Shown: positions 8,262-15,947, counted from the stretch's first letter. The stretch is 51,892 bases of DNA from Acidimicrobiaceae bacterium (GCA_009837445.1 VXTM01000017.1:1-51892); one strand, 5' to 3'. A program made the numbers and translations. The notes: generated from the sequence alone by a model not told the origin.

Positions 8262-9479
8262 TCACTCCCCAACAGGTTCGCGTGCGGACACCTCGCGGCT
8301 GCGTCGCAGCAACTCGATCAGCTTGGGCGCCGGCCTCAGCACAATCTCGTCTCGCTCCCAGGGAATGCCAGATCGTGCCGCTCGGGCCGAGGCCTCCGAT
8401 ACCAGTCGCGCTGCGGACTCCCGATCAACACTGACCGTCTCGGGCGACCCGCCGTCGCGGCCGACCATCTCGATGACTGGAGGGTGCTGGGGGATCAGCA
8501 GGCACCTGGACCGCAGGTCGTGGTCGGCCTCATAGCCGTAGGCGATCGCAGCCACGCCGAGCGCGGCGACCGCAGTCCTCGCCGCGACCTCTGCCTCGCG
8601 GCTCTCACCGGCAAACCGCAATCGCCGGAGTGCGGCCAGCGACAGCACCGCCGTCTGCCGCGCCTCGGAGATGGTCACACCGCCCGCCTGGGAGTCGATC
8701 GAGGGCGCGATGTTGCCATGGTTGATCTCGGACGGGCGCCCGCCGCCCCCGGCCAGCTTCGCCTTGCCCTTCGTGTCCTTGGCAGCTTCAGCTTCGTCCA
8801 AAGTCCAGACCTCGTCGGGATTGGCGTGCTCGTAGACCGACGCGGAGGCTTTCTCTATCTGCAGCGGGTCGATACGGCTTCCAACCTTGCGCCCGACCTG
8901 GGCATCCAGCCCGACGATCTCCGAGACGTACGCACGCTGGAACTTCGATCCGAGACCACCCTTGGGTCCCGTGGAGTCCCACTGGCCGAACAGCAGCGCC
9001 GTCGGCGCGTAGCGGAACAGGTCCGTGGCGTTACCCGGGCGCGCCTCGGTGATCGCCCTGCCGACGTCGCTGAGTCGGAAGAGCGTCCCGCCAAGCAGGC
9101 TGTCCCGGAAGATCGCGTCCGCCAGCCTGTGGGGTGCCTCCAGCACAGTAATCCGGCCGAGATCCTCAACGTCCGACTCGCCGGTGAAGTCCACATAGGG
9201 CACCGGAAAGCTCAACTCTTCGGCCTCCCAACCCTCCAGCAGGGCCAGTTCGGCTCGATTCGCCTGCGACGCCACCGAGTCCAACAGAACCGTCGTAACG
9301 ACGCGGTCACCCACTTGCCGCTCCTCGACCGCGTACTTGTTCTCCGCAGCCACCGCATAGGTAGGCGGAAAGACCTTTCCTCCCGGCCCATCCGCGGGCC
9401 GCAGCCGCATGATCGAACGAAGCGCGACCGCACCGCCCGCAACAGCATCTGTCAGTAGCTCGATTGTCAATTGGGCCAC
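8262..9479 (-). CDS. csb1: Csb1 (GSU0053 family), Cas7 backbone subunit
   Basis: The product is 405 aa and is the Cas7-type RAMP that forms the crRNA-binding backbone of the type I-G effector. It matches the Csb1 family in its N-terminal block (GGAVALRSIMRLRPADGPGG), in LLDSVASQANRAELALL and in FRLSDVGRAITEARPGNATDLF. It is the first gene of the cas operon. The start is GTG at 9479, preceded on the minus strand by a good ribosome site (GAGAGGAG about 7 nt upstream), so the operon promoter should lie in 9480-9900. Confidence 0.94.
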   Translation of the reverse strand: MAQLTIELLTDAVAGGAVALRSIMRLRPADGPGGKVFPPTYAVAAENKYAVEERQVGDRVVTTVLLDSVASQANRAELALLEGWEAEELSFPVPYVDFTGESDVEDLGRITVLEAPHRLADAIFRDSLLGGTLFRLSDVGRAITEARPGNATDLFRYAPTALLFGQWDSTGPKGGLGSKFQRAYVSEIVGLDAQVGRKVGSRIDPLQIEKASASVYEHANPDEVWTLDEAEAAKDTKGKAKLAGGGGRPSEINHGNIAPSIDSQAGGVTISEARQTAVLSLAALRRLRFAGESREAEVAARTAVAALGVAAIAYGYEADHDLRSRCLLIPQHPPVIEMVGRDGGSPETVSVDRESAARLVSEASARAARSGIPWERDEIVLRPAPKLIELLRRSREVSAREPVGE

Positions 9480-9940
9480 GTGGGCACTCCTCTCGTCAGC
9501 GGCTCGTGCAGCTCACCGGAGCCACAAGATCCGTCCTTGTTGGGCTTATGTCTGGAGGTGTGACGGCGCCGAAGTCCCCAGCAACAAACGGCTCCGTCGT
9601 TGGCGAGGCCCTAGCTGTCAGCGATCGTTCAACATGCACCGATCCGCACCATACTCACACGGTGGGACATCGGTCAGGCTGATGCGCCTAGGCGCCGACG
9701 GGGTGCTCGACCCCCGACAGCCTGGGGCCACCCACCAGCCAGACAACCGAACGCTCAGGAACGCTCCGACGGCGCCCGCCGTACGAGACCCATGGAGCCA
9801 CCCGGGCGGGTACCGCCGGCCGTGGCTGGGCCCCGAACACGCTCGAGGATCAACGCAACGTCGTAGGCCTTCGTTGGGCGGTCGGCACCTCCCTGCGGTT
9901 GACGGGCCACGCGGCGTTCGGCTTCGGGACAGGTCCGCGT
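9480..9940. other. Gene-free spacer upstream of the cas operon
   Basis: No convincing gene is present in these 461 bp; the open frames are shadows without ribosome sites. The stretch should contain the cas operon promoter, reading leftwards, and the end of the HNH gene transcript. A copy of the dispersed 16-bp repeat is at 9749-9764. Confidence 0.6.
9749..9764 (+). repeat. Dispersed repeat GAACGCTCAGGAACGC
   Basis: This copy of a 16-bp motif recurs at 10825, 10957, 13093, 14848 and 16437, in both orientations, only within the accessory region. The motif contains two direct GAACGC units. Confidence 0.75.
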
Positions 9941-10498
9941 CTACCCACCTTGGAGCCACTCCTGCACGGTCCGCACGCCTTTGGCCGCGTTACAGTCTCG
10001 ACACGACAGGCAGAGATTGTTGATGCGGTTGGTGCCACCGCGGCTCAATGGCCTGCGGTGCTCCAGCACCCAATCATCCAGCGCTAGCGGCGTGCCGCAG
10101 TAGGCACACGCCCACGTACCGTCTCGGTGCACGATACGAGCGGCGAGCTCCCACCTGTCCCTTCCAGTGGGACGCTGTGGCCCCTGAGGCAGCGGCGCGC
10201 CGACCAACAGCTCCCAAGCCTCGTCAACAAGCTCACGCACCCGATCCGAACCAGCCTCCAGTTCGTCTAGCTCCTCCTCGCATTCGAGCAACAGCGCCGC
10301 CAAGCGCACCGATAGCGCGGCCTCTGGCTCAGCCGCATCCAGAGCCACCCGCAGCGCGGCCAAGCGCACCGATAGTGCGGCGTCGGGATCGGCCGCACCT
10401 AGGGCATCGCACAGCGCGTCGCGCGCCGCCTCTGCTTGGGATGCCCGCAGTGCCCCAGCCGCTTCACGCAGCGCGCCCAAGTCTCGCTGGTCAGCCAT
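9941..10498 (-). CDS. HNH endonuclease
   Basis: This protein of about 185 aa has a C-terminal HNH nuclease domain (about residues 125-185). The domain shows ACAYCG (first Cys pair), LEHRRPLSRGG (catalytic His), NNLCLSCRDCN (second Cys pair and Asn) and AAKG. The N-terminal half is an Ala/Leu/Glu-rich helical region with an internal duplication: AALSVRLAALRVALDAAEPE is followed by a second ALSVRLAALLLE. At DNA level, gccaagcgcaccgatag occurs at 10310 and again at 10358. It reads in the same direction as cas but lies 460 bp upstream, so it is probably a separate unit. The start is uncertain (ATG 10498, ATG 10528 or TTG 10567). Likely roles are mobile-element or restriction-type nuclease; the sequence does not decide. 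Confidence 0.85.
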   Translation of the reverse strand: MADQRDLGALREAAGALRASQAEAARDALCDALGAADPDAALSVRLAALRVALDAAEPEAALSVRLAALLLECEEELDELEAGSDRVRELVDEAWELLVGAPLPQGPQRPTGRDRWELAARIVHRDGTWACAYCGTPLALDDWVLEHRRPLSRGGTNRINNLCLSCRDCNAAKGVRTVQEWLQGG

Positions 10499-10567
10499 AC
10501 CGTCCCCAGACTCTAGGTCGAATCTCATTTCGACAACGGCGGCAGAGCGGGCGCGTCGGTCGTTCAA

Positions 10568-11110
10568 GCAAATCGGGGCCAGTTACCAACATCACGGAAA
10601 CGATGCCACTTACGACGACGGGGGGAAGTGCCCTGCCAACCTGGCCCGTTTCTGAGAAAAGCAGCAGAAAGCCGGCCGAATGTCGATCGGGGCGTACCGT
10701 GCGTTCCGAAAAGTGGCTGCCGAGCTAGACGATTCGGTGGGCCAGCCAGCGGAGGAGTGCCAGTCAGCGGAGAATGCCGAGTGCCGGTCAGCGGTCGTGT
10801 GCGGGCTCGCTTGTTGGCGGAGGTGCGTTCGTGAGCGTTCCTAGGTGATTTGGCCGCCACACGTTTGCACTTGCAGTGCCGCCGTCGAATACCGGGGCCG
10901 TTCGATCATCGAACAGCCGGGGTGTCGGGTATCGAACGGCGTCGTCTGGGGTCCCCGAACGCTCAGGAACGCAGGCGAACGCAGGCGTGGACGCTGCTGC
11001 GGCGACGGTGTATGTCACTGTCTTTCCGATGTTGGGGTGTTTCGCTGCGGCGCTGGCCGGATCGCAAGTGGCGCACCCCTTTGTGCTGGGAGCATCTACA
11101 GTCGGTCGCC
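10568..11110. other. Gene-free stretch with repeat sequences
   Basis: No credible coding frame is seen. It contains one of the two large inverted repeat copies (10821-10980) and a short perfect inverted repeat, GTTCGATCATCGAAC, near 10900. Sequence resembling the matching copy fades out by about 11040. Confidence 0.55.
10821..10980 (+). repeat. About 160-bp dispersed element, copy 1 (inverted relative to 13083-13235)
   Basis: It shares three blocks in the same order with the reverse complement of 13083-13235. They are a GGTGCGTTCGTG block at 10822-10833, a perfect 32-bp block at 10849-10880 (starting TTTGGCCGCCACACG and holding a GCACT-TGC-AGTGC hairpin), and a 29-bp block at 10946-10974 with one mismatch. 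Sequence between the blocks is diverged. Weak similarity goes on to about 11040. It has two copies of the 16-bp motif, at 10825-10840 and 10957-10972. Confidence 0.85.
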
Positions 11111-11446
11111 GTGTCTGCGATCAGACTGCCGAAAGCAGGTAGCGTCAAGATCGGCGAAGTCTTGGACTGCCTGAACCACTATCGGCTGCGCGCCACCTAC
11201 AAGGCCGTCGGCAAGGTTGTGGGCTGTCACTGGCGACAGGTCGGTGACCTGCTGGGTGCCCCGCATCCGCTCACGTCGTGGGTGGTGCGCAAAGACACTG
11301 GCCTGCCGTCGCCTGAGGTGTTCGGCGACGATGAGCCGCTGCTGCGGCATCCGGACCTCGAACGCTCAGATCACGTCATCGAGCGCCACGAGGAACTGCT
11401 GGCCTACATCACTGCGCACCGCATCCATCCTCACCATCGCCATTAG
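11111..11446 (+). CDS. Small conserved actinobacterial protein of unknown function
   Basis: The product is about 111 aa if the GTG at 11111 is the start. The core, KIGEVLDCLNHYRLRATY, then KAVGKVVGCHWRQVGDLLG and SWVVRKDTGLPSPE, resembles small actinobacterial proteins with a helix-turn-helix-like RATY.AVG pattern. No function is known to me, and the match is from memory of the pattern rather than an alignment. It is the first gene inside the segment bracketed by the two inverted repeat copies. No strong ribosome site is visible, so the start is uncertain; the frame stays open upstream to about 10850. Confidence 0.55.
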   Translation: MSAIRLPKAGSVKIGEVLDCLNHYRLRATYKAVGKVVGCHWRQVGDLLGAPHPLTSWVVRKDTGLPSPEVFGDDEPLLRHPDLERSDHVIERHEELLAYITAHRIHPHHRH

Positions 11447-11599
11447 CCGCAACAGCGGACTGCGGTCGTCGCTGCCGTTGCGCTGGCCGTGGTCAGCGGG
11501 ACTGCCGCCGCGCAGAGCCACCGGTTTGGGCCACGCGTGGTCATCAAGATCGACCAGTTGTTGTGTGAGGCACGGTCGGTGGCCTGATCGAAGGCTTGA

Positions 11600-12100
11600 T
11601 TATCGGTCAGTCTGGCGTCGGATGAAGTCTGCGTAGCGACGCTCGCGTCTCGCGCGAGCCCGGTACCTCACAGCTGACCGGTCGTCACCTTCAGCGGCCG
11701 CGGCGTCGGCGCGCGCCAGGAACTTCTCCTCGGCCGTTTCGCAACGCAGCGCACCCCACTCGTTGAACCGGTTGTGCCATCTCGAGATGTTGACAAACCG
11801 CTCGAAGATCGCCCGAACAGCCACGTCGCGGTCGCTGATCCCGTCGCGTTCGGCCCGATCGATTGCGAGACGCAGCCGAATTTTGGCGCCAACCAACACC
11901 GCGAGACCCGCAGGCAGTATCGTCACCAAGCCCAAGCCAGGCGAGTCGTACAGGCCCCACGCGATTGCCAGACCCACAATCTCCAACACCACAGAGAGCG
12001 CCAACAGAGCCAGCGCCAGCCGATCGAACCAGAAGCTCGCGACAGATCCGTCGGACCACCGAACCCGACGAAACAACAGGTTCCAGATCTTGCGGGTCAT
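11600..12100 (-). CDS. Membrane protein of unknown function
   Basis: The product is 166 aa with two predicted membrane helices, LALALLALSVVLEIVGLAIA and LGLVTILPAGLAVLVGA, on a short basic N terminus. A long charged, Ala/Arg/Glu-rich cytoplasmic tail follows (residues about 75-166, including FNEWGALRCETAEEKFLARA). The layout resembles small SLATT-like membrane effectors, but I cannot confirm that family. The ATG at 12100 directly follows the stop of an 84-aa frame at 12101-12355, suggesting a two-gene unit. Confidence 0.6.
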   Translation of the reverse strand: MTRKIWNLLFRRVRWSDGSVASFWFDRLALALLALSVVLEIVGLAIAWGLYDSPGLGLVTILPAGLAVLVGAKIRLRLAIDRAERDGISDRDVAVRAIFERFVNISRWHNRFNEWGALRCETAEEKFLARADAAAAEGDDRSAVRYRARARRERRYADFIRRQTDR

Positions 12101-12355
12101 CTACCGCACCGGGGGATCTGGTCGCCACAGCAACCACGACGCCTGGCCAGCGGCCGCCAGAACCTCCAACATGGGGACGTTCTGCGCTGGCGTAGGCCTC
12201 AAGCAGTGCCCAGGTGCAGCACCACGGCCCGGATCGGGGCCACCCACGACCCGACTACCGCGGGCCATGGGGCGGGGCGAACCCGGCCTGTGGTTCTCGG
12301 CGCGGTCGTCGGCTTCAAGTTTAGCCAGCTTCTCGGCCCGGTCGGCCTCGGTCAT
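12101..12355 (-). CDS. Small hypothetical protein upstream of the membrane protein gene
   Basis: This 84-aa frame begins MTEADRAEKLAKLEADDRAE, a charged helical start, then becomes Pro/Gly/Arg-rich with no known motif. It ends at the base before the next ATG, the main argument for it being real. Compositional evidence is weak and it could be a chance frame in GC-rich DNA. Confidence 0.3.
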   Translation of the reverse strand: MTEADRAEKLAKLEADDRAENHRPGSPRPMARGSRVVGGPDPGRGAAPGHCLRPTPAQNVPMLEVLAAAGQASWLLWRPDPPVR

Positions 12356-12408
12356 GGCGGAGTAGCGCCCCCGGGCTGGCCGGAAGCCGCGAACCGCGGC
12401 GACACAGC

Positions 12409-12472
12409 GGACCTCAGCATCGTCGGACCTCAGCATCGTCGGGCCTCAGCATCGTCGGGCCTCAGCATCGTC
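12409..12472. repeat. Four tandem copies of a 16-bp unit
   Basis: The unit GGACCTCAGCATCGTC runs at 12409-12424, 12425-12440, 12441-12456 and 12457-12472, the last two with GGGCC instead of GGACC. It lies just upstream (on the minus strand) of the 84-aa frame. It could be a variable-number repeat or an iteron-like binding array. Confidence 0.9.
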
Positions 12473-12554
12473 GGCGGCGTTGTCGCTCACAAGTGCCGCC
12501 GTTTAGGCCCCCGCCGCTCAACTGCGGACCGGTCTCTGGGTGTTGCATGTTGCA

Positions 12555-12710
12555 TCAGAACACACCTCCGAACGCGGCCGCCATGAGCGTGCGCCCGAAC
12601 GCCCCCAACAAGAGCATCACCACTAGGGCAAGCAGCATCCAGCCTGCGGGGGTGCGCAGCTTGCTGGCACGCTCGGCGAGGTATCTCACTGCGACTTCGA
12701 GGTCGATCAT
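12555..12710 (-). CDS. 51-aa single-pass membrane protein
   Basis: The ATG at 12710 is preceded on the minus strand by AGAGGGGG, a good ribosome site about 6 nt upstream. The product starts MIDLEVAVRYLAERASKL, then RTPAG and one hydrophobic helix (WMLLALVVMLLLGAFG), ending GGVF. An amphipathic start with one helix could be a small toxin-like or regulatory membrane peptide; no family was recognised. The longer frame up to 12821 has no support. Confidence 0.5.
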   Translation of the reverse strand: MIDLEVAVRYLAERASKLRTPAGWMLLALVVMLLLGAFGRTLMAAAFGGVF

Positions 12711-13711
12711 CGCCGGTCCCCCTCTCACCTGCGATCCGCAGAAGCAGTGCCATCTCCCGCTTCGCACACCCTGTAGCCGGGCTTGACAGGCTCGCAGTTG
12801 CACCTGCACGTAGCAGTACACGCCGTTCGGGACACGGCAGCTTGTCCACGCTCACGAAGCGCCCTCTTTGCCACCGGTGCGTCCACCAGGTGGCACGTGG
12901 CATGCCCCTTCACCACTACCCCACCCACCGATGGGGCGGAACAGCTGAACCAACGCCGACCCAGACCGGCTCGACACCCCCTCAGGACGCTTCTCGACAG
13001 TACGGCATCAGCGAACAGCCCCGACAAGCAACCCAACCAGAATACAATGAAACAAACCATAGTCGCAGCACCCGCCGCAAATGCGCTCCTCTGCGTTCCT
13101 GAGCGTTCGCGGACCCCAGGGCCAGCTCCGACACGGGGCGTCGGCTGTCATATTCGCCGCATTTGCGACCTCCTTGGCATGGGTGGCACTGCAAGTGCAA
13201 ACGTGTGGCGGCCAAACCACCCCACGAACGCACCCGGCGAACGCACCGCCGTCAACAGGGGGCACCGAACCGGCCACCTGGCGCCTGCCCGGCCCATGGC
13301 CACGCCTGCCCCGCTGCATTGACGCACTGAACCCCCCGGCGCTCAACCGCAGAACGCAAACCCCGATCAGCCGGCACGAACGCATCGTGTCAAGGCCGAT
13401 CCTCGGGACGCCTGGTGAGCGGCCCTGGCTCGCCCTCTGGCTGGCTGATCATCACCAGGGGGTCTGGCTGGTTGTCGTAGCCGCACCGCTGAGGGCTTCA
13501 CGAGGATGCAGTGGGTCGTCTGTGGGCCGTAATGACGGCGTCAGAGCCCAGGCTCTTGTAGTCGTTGTTGTGTGGGTCGCTTTTGTCGTCTGTGGTGGCG
13601 GCTGGCTGGCCCGGCTGGAGAGTGCCGACGGTGGCGATGTTCTGTTCATCGAGGCCCCATTCCGGTGGCGCTGGTGTGTCGGTGTAGGCAACCGCTACGG
13701 TGGTTGCCGTG
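12711..13711. other. 1-kb gene-poor stretch
   Basis: Long open frames exist on both strands but have no ribosome sites or recognisable domains, and read like GC-rich shadows. The second large repeat copy lies at 13083-13235. An unusually AT-rich patch for this region is at about 13020-13075 (around caatgaaacaaacc). Nothing is recognised from 13260 to 13690. Confidence 0.5.
13083..13235 (-). repeat. About 160-bp dispersed element, copy 2
   Basis: This is the inverted partner of 10821-10980. The perfect 32-bp match is at 13185-13216, and the 29-bp block with one mismatch is at 13091-13119, with the 16-bp motif at 13093-13108. Together the two copies bracket about 2 kb that holds the 111-aa, 166-aa, 84-aa and 51-aa frames. 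Confidence 0.85.
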
Positions 13712-14164
13712 ATGGCAGCGTCTCGCCCCGGCAGCGGCGACGCCGGTGTCTGCGTCGCTGATGTGGACATCGTGGACCGGTGTATTGCTGAGAATCGGTT
13801 GGCCTGTTATGTGCCGGCGTTGCGCGGCTGTGACGACGGATTCCGGCTGCGGATCGTTCTGCATGGTTTCGGTACGGTGTGGCGCGACGCCGATCGCGCC
13901 GAGAGGGTGGTGCTCGCCGCTGAGGAGCCTGAGCGCTTCGATCGGCGCTGGGACGCGTTCTTGGCCGCCTACATCGAGTATCTGTGCGGCTGCGACGGCC
14001 TTCAAGCGCCGGCATGGACCCGACAGCCGCAACGGTACCTGGAGCAGATGTGGTGGTCGGGCGACTATTTTGGTTTTGAGCGCGGCCGTGTCGTTGTCAC
14101 CACCCCGGCTGTGTTTGAGGCCCACGGCGTCTGGATCGCCGACAGCGACCTGGTGGTCGTGTGA
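13712..14164 (+). CDS. Putative antitoxin partner of a nucleotidyltransferase
   Basis: This protein of about 150 aa has a C-terminal region, RWDAFLAAYIEYLCGCDGL, then PAWTRQP and WWSGDYFGF, ending TTPAVFEAHGVWI. It matches the C-terminal half of actinobacterial proteins that usually sit just upstream of DUF6036-type nucleotidyltransferases. Those proteins usually carry an N-terminal HTH, which I do not see here, so this may be a short form. The stop at 14162-14164 is 7 bp before the next start, so the two are an operon. I used the ATG at 13712; another ATG lies at 13700. Confidence 0.72.
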   Translation: MAASRPGSGDAGVCVADVDIVDRCIAENRLACYVPALRGCDDGFRLRIVLHGFGTVWRDADRAERVVLAAEEPERFDRRWDAFLAAYIEYLCGCDGLQAPAWTRQPQRYLEQMWWSGDYFGFERGRVVVTTPAVFEAHGVWIADSDLVVV

Positions 14165-14171
14165 GGCGGCG

Positions 14172-14753
14172 GTGCCGACCCCCGAGTTGAACCGCGGCGA
14201 CCTGCTGGACGCTTTGGGCGAAGTCGCCGCCATCATGGACGGCCGAGGCCAGCGCGGCCGCGTCTATGTAGTGGGCGGCGCCGCGATGATGCTGGCTCAC
14301 TCCGCGGATCGGGCCACCCAGGACATCGACGCCGCCATCGAAGAGGGCTATGCCGCGGTGACCGACGCGGCGCGCGTCGTCGCTGAGCGGCGGGGATGGC
14401 CGCGCAGCTGGCTCAACGAGGGTGCCACCGTCTACATGCCGCGCCCCGACCAGCGCCACGGCACCACCATCTACGAGCACCCAGCGCTCACCGTCGTCGC
14501 CGCCACCTCCGAGCACATGCTGGCCATGAAAGCCAAAGCCGCCCGCCCCACCGACCGCCAAGACGTCGAAGCCCTGCTGCTTGAGCGCAACTACACCCAC
14601 CTGGCCCAAGTCGAAGCCGTCGTAGCAGCCACCTTCCCCGACGAACCCCTCGGGGTGCGCCAGCGGCAATGGATCTCCGCCATCATCGACGACCTCCACC
14701 GTGACCCTCCAAGACCCAGCCGCGGAGACGACACCGGGCTGAGCATCATCTAG
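14172..14753 (+). CDS. Nucleotidyltransferase, AbiEii/DUF6036-like toxin candidate
   Basis: The product is 193 aa. The nucleotidyltransferase signature is YVVGGAAMMLAHSAD followed by ATQDIDAAI, with the GG motif and the DxD metal site. Later conserved parts are SWLNEGATVYMP and ATSEHMLAMKAKAARPTDRQD, as in the DUF6036 group. These proteins pair with a small upstream partner and are thought to act as toxin-antitoxin or phage-defence pairs by modifying RNA or protein with nucleotides; the toxin role here is inference. The GTG at 14172 has GAGGCGG just upstream. It is the second gene of a two-gene unit. Confidence 0.82.
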   Translation: MPTPELNRGDLLDALGEVAAIMDGRGQRGRVYVVGGAAMMLAHSADRATQDIDAAIEEGYAAVTDAARVVAERRGWPRSWLNEGATVYMPRPDQRHGTTIYEHPALTVVAATSEHMLAMKAKAARPTDRQDVEALLLERNYTHLAQVEAVVAATFPDEPLGVRQRQWISAIIDDLHRDPPRPSRGDDTGLSII

Positions 14754-15379
14754 CCGCCCCCACAGCCCCTCATACCCGGTCCTCCCCTCTGCCGCGAGCG
14801 AACGGGCGCAAGTGCCGGGGCTCGTGTTTGGACAGGTCAGCCAGGGTGCGTTCTTGAGCGTTCGCGAGCGTTCGCGGCTGGTCTTTAGGTTGCGGGCATG
14901 GCCTGGTACTGCCCTACAGGCACAGCAGACGGCTCGCAGCCGTCGAGGCGCCAACGGCTGCGGCGACTACTGCGAGTCTGGGCCCTCGTGGTGTTGATCT
15001 GGCATGCGTCGACCAAAGCGACCGGCCTGACACTGAAGCTCAGCGCCGGTGACACGCGACGGGCCGTGCAGCCCGCGGTGCATCGGTCGCTCACCTCGTG
15101 CAGACGGCCGATCAACGGTGACGAACGCGACGCCACAGCACAGCCGCAGGTCCCGAGCCAAACAGGCAGCACTGCGACGACACGCCGCGGCGCGGCGGTA
15201 GCCGGCCGGCTGAGATCACCCCCACAACATGTCCCCCAACGCTCACTGGAGCTCAAGACCATCCGGTGCCCCTACAGGCAAGCCTGGGTGTCTCCGAGCC
15301 CCAGACAGCTCGAAGTGCTCCGCATCTTCCCCTGTCGGGCACGGCTCCTGAGTGACCACACTCCCACCTGAGACAGACG
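14754..15379. other. Gene-poor stretch before the AlpA gene
   Basis: A 157-codon frame at 14898-15371 is open but has no recognisable domain and uses codons unlike the flanking genes, so I do not call it. A dispersed-repeat copy is at 14848-14863, followed by a further GCGAGCGTTCGCG. Confidence 0.5.
14848..14863 (-). repeat. Dispersed repeat GCGTTCTTGAGCGTTC
   Basis: This is the 16-bp motif with one change, preceded by GG as in copy 10825 and followed by an extra GAGCGTTCGCG, so GCGTTC occurs in a short tandem run (14848-14876). Confidence 0.7.
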
Positions 15380-15577
15380 GTGCCTGCGACCACACGACCA
15401 GAACGCCAGATCCTGAGGGTCGCCGACCTGCAGGCCCAGCTAGGACTCTCGAGAACAACCATCTGGCGCCTCCGGCGAGCCGGCCAGTTCCCCCAACCCA
15501 TCCGCCTCAGCGCCAACACCGTCGGCTGGCCCGCCCACCTCATCGACGAATGGCTCACAGCACGCCCCAAGGCGTGA
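15380..15577 (+). CDS. AlpA-family HTH regulator / excisionase-like protein
   Basis: The product is 65 aa. The pattern ILRVADLQAQLGLSRTTIWR, then RRAGQFPQPIRLS and NTVGWPAHLIDEWL, is the AlpA/MerR-like winged helix found in prophage and island regulators and excisionases. AlpA-type proteins often activate or direct excision by a nearby integrase, here at 16543-17715. The start is GTG at 15380 with a weak ribosome site. Confidence 0.88.
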   Translation: MPATTRPERQILRVADLQAQLGLSRTTIWRLRRAGQFPQPIRLSANTVGWPAHLIDEWLTARPKA

Positions 15578-15646
15578 CCGCGAGCAACCAGGCTGAAGAA
15601 TCCACCCGTGAGACTGTCTGACACGGAGACGGCACACCAGGGGTAT

Positions 15647-15673
15647 GGTAGACGTATATACAAAGTATCTACC
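15647..15673. promoter_or_regulatory. Putative vapBC operator (inverted repeat)
   Basis: GGTAGA at 15647-15652 and TCTACC at 15668-15673 form an inverted repeat around an AT-rich centre containing GTATATAC, 17 bp before the vapB start. VapB and VapBC complexes normally bind such palindromes to repress their own promoter. Confidence 0.6.
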
Positions 15674-15689
15674 AGTGTAGGAGGGCTCT

Positions 15690-15947
15690 ATGAGCATCAA
15701 CATCAAGAACGAGGAGACCTGTCAACTCGCCGATGAATTAGCGCAACTAACCGGCGACACAATGACCGGTGCCATCACGGTGGCCCTCAGGGAGCGCCTG
15801 CAACGCGAGAGAAACCAGCGCAGCGCGCAGGCAACAGTCCAGAGACTTCTTGCCATAGGAGAACACTGCGCCGCCATGATGGGCGACGGCCCCTCGGCAG
15901 TGGAGCACGGCGATCTCCTTTATGACGACCAAGGGCTGCCCAAGTGA
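15690..15947 (+). CDS. vapB: VapB-type antitoxin
   Basis: The product is 85 aa. It starts MSINIKNEETCQLADELAQL and continues TGDTMTGAITVALRERLQRE, the pattern of the ribbon-helix-helix-like VapB antitoxins (Rv0623/PSK family). The C-terminal tail (HGDLLYDDQGLPK) is the usual toxin-wrapping segment. The ribosome site AGGAGGG is at 15679-15685. The stop overlaps the vapC start by 4 bp (GTGA), coupling antitoxin and toxin translation. Confidence 0.92.
   Translation: MSINIKNEETCQLADELAQLTGDTMTGAITVALRERLQRERNQRSAQATVQRLLAIGEHCAAMMGDGPSAVEHGDLLYDDQGLPK

Noticed and set aside
12783..13322. 179-codon frame in gene-poor stretch
   Set aside because: It runs through the dispersed repeat and AT-rich patch with no start signal; only the repeat portion resembles the inverted copy.
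13081..13761. 226-codon plus-strand frame
   Set aside because: It overlaps the repeat and the start of the antitoxin gene in another frame; no domain.
14898..15371. 157-codon open frame on the plus strand
   Set aside because: No ribosome site, no domain, mixed codon use with many Arg/Thr/Gln; reads like non-coding DNA.
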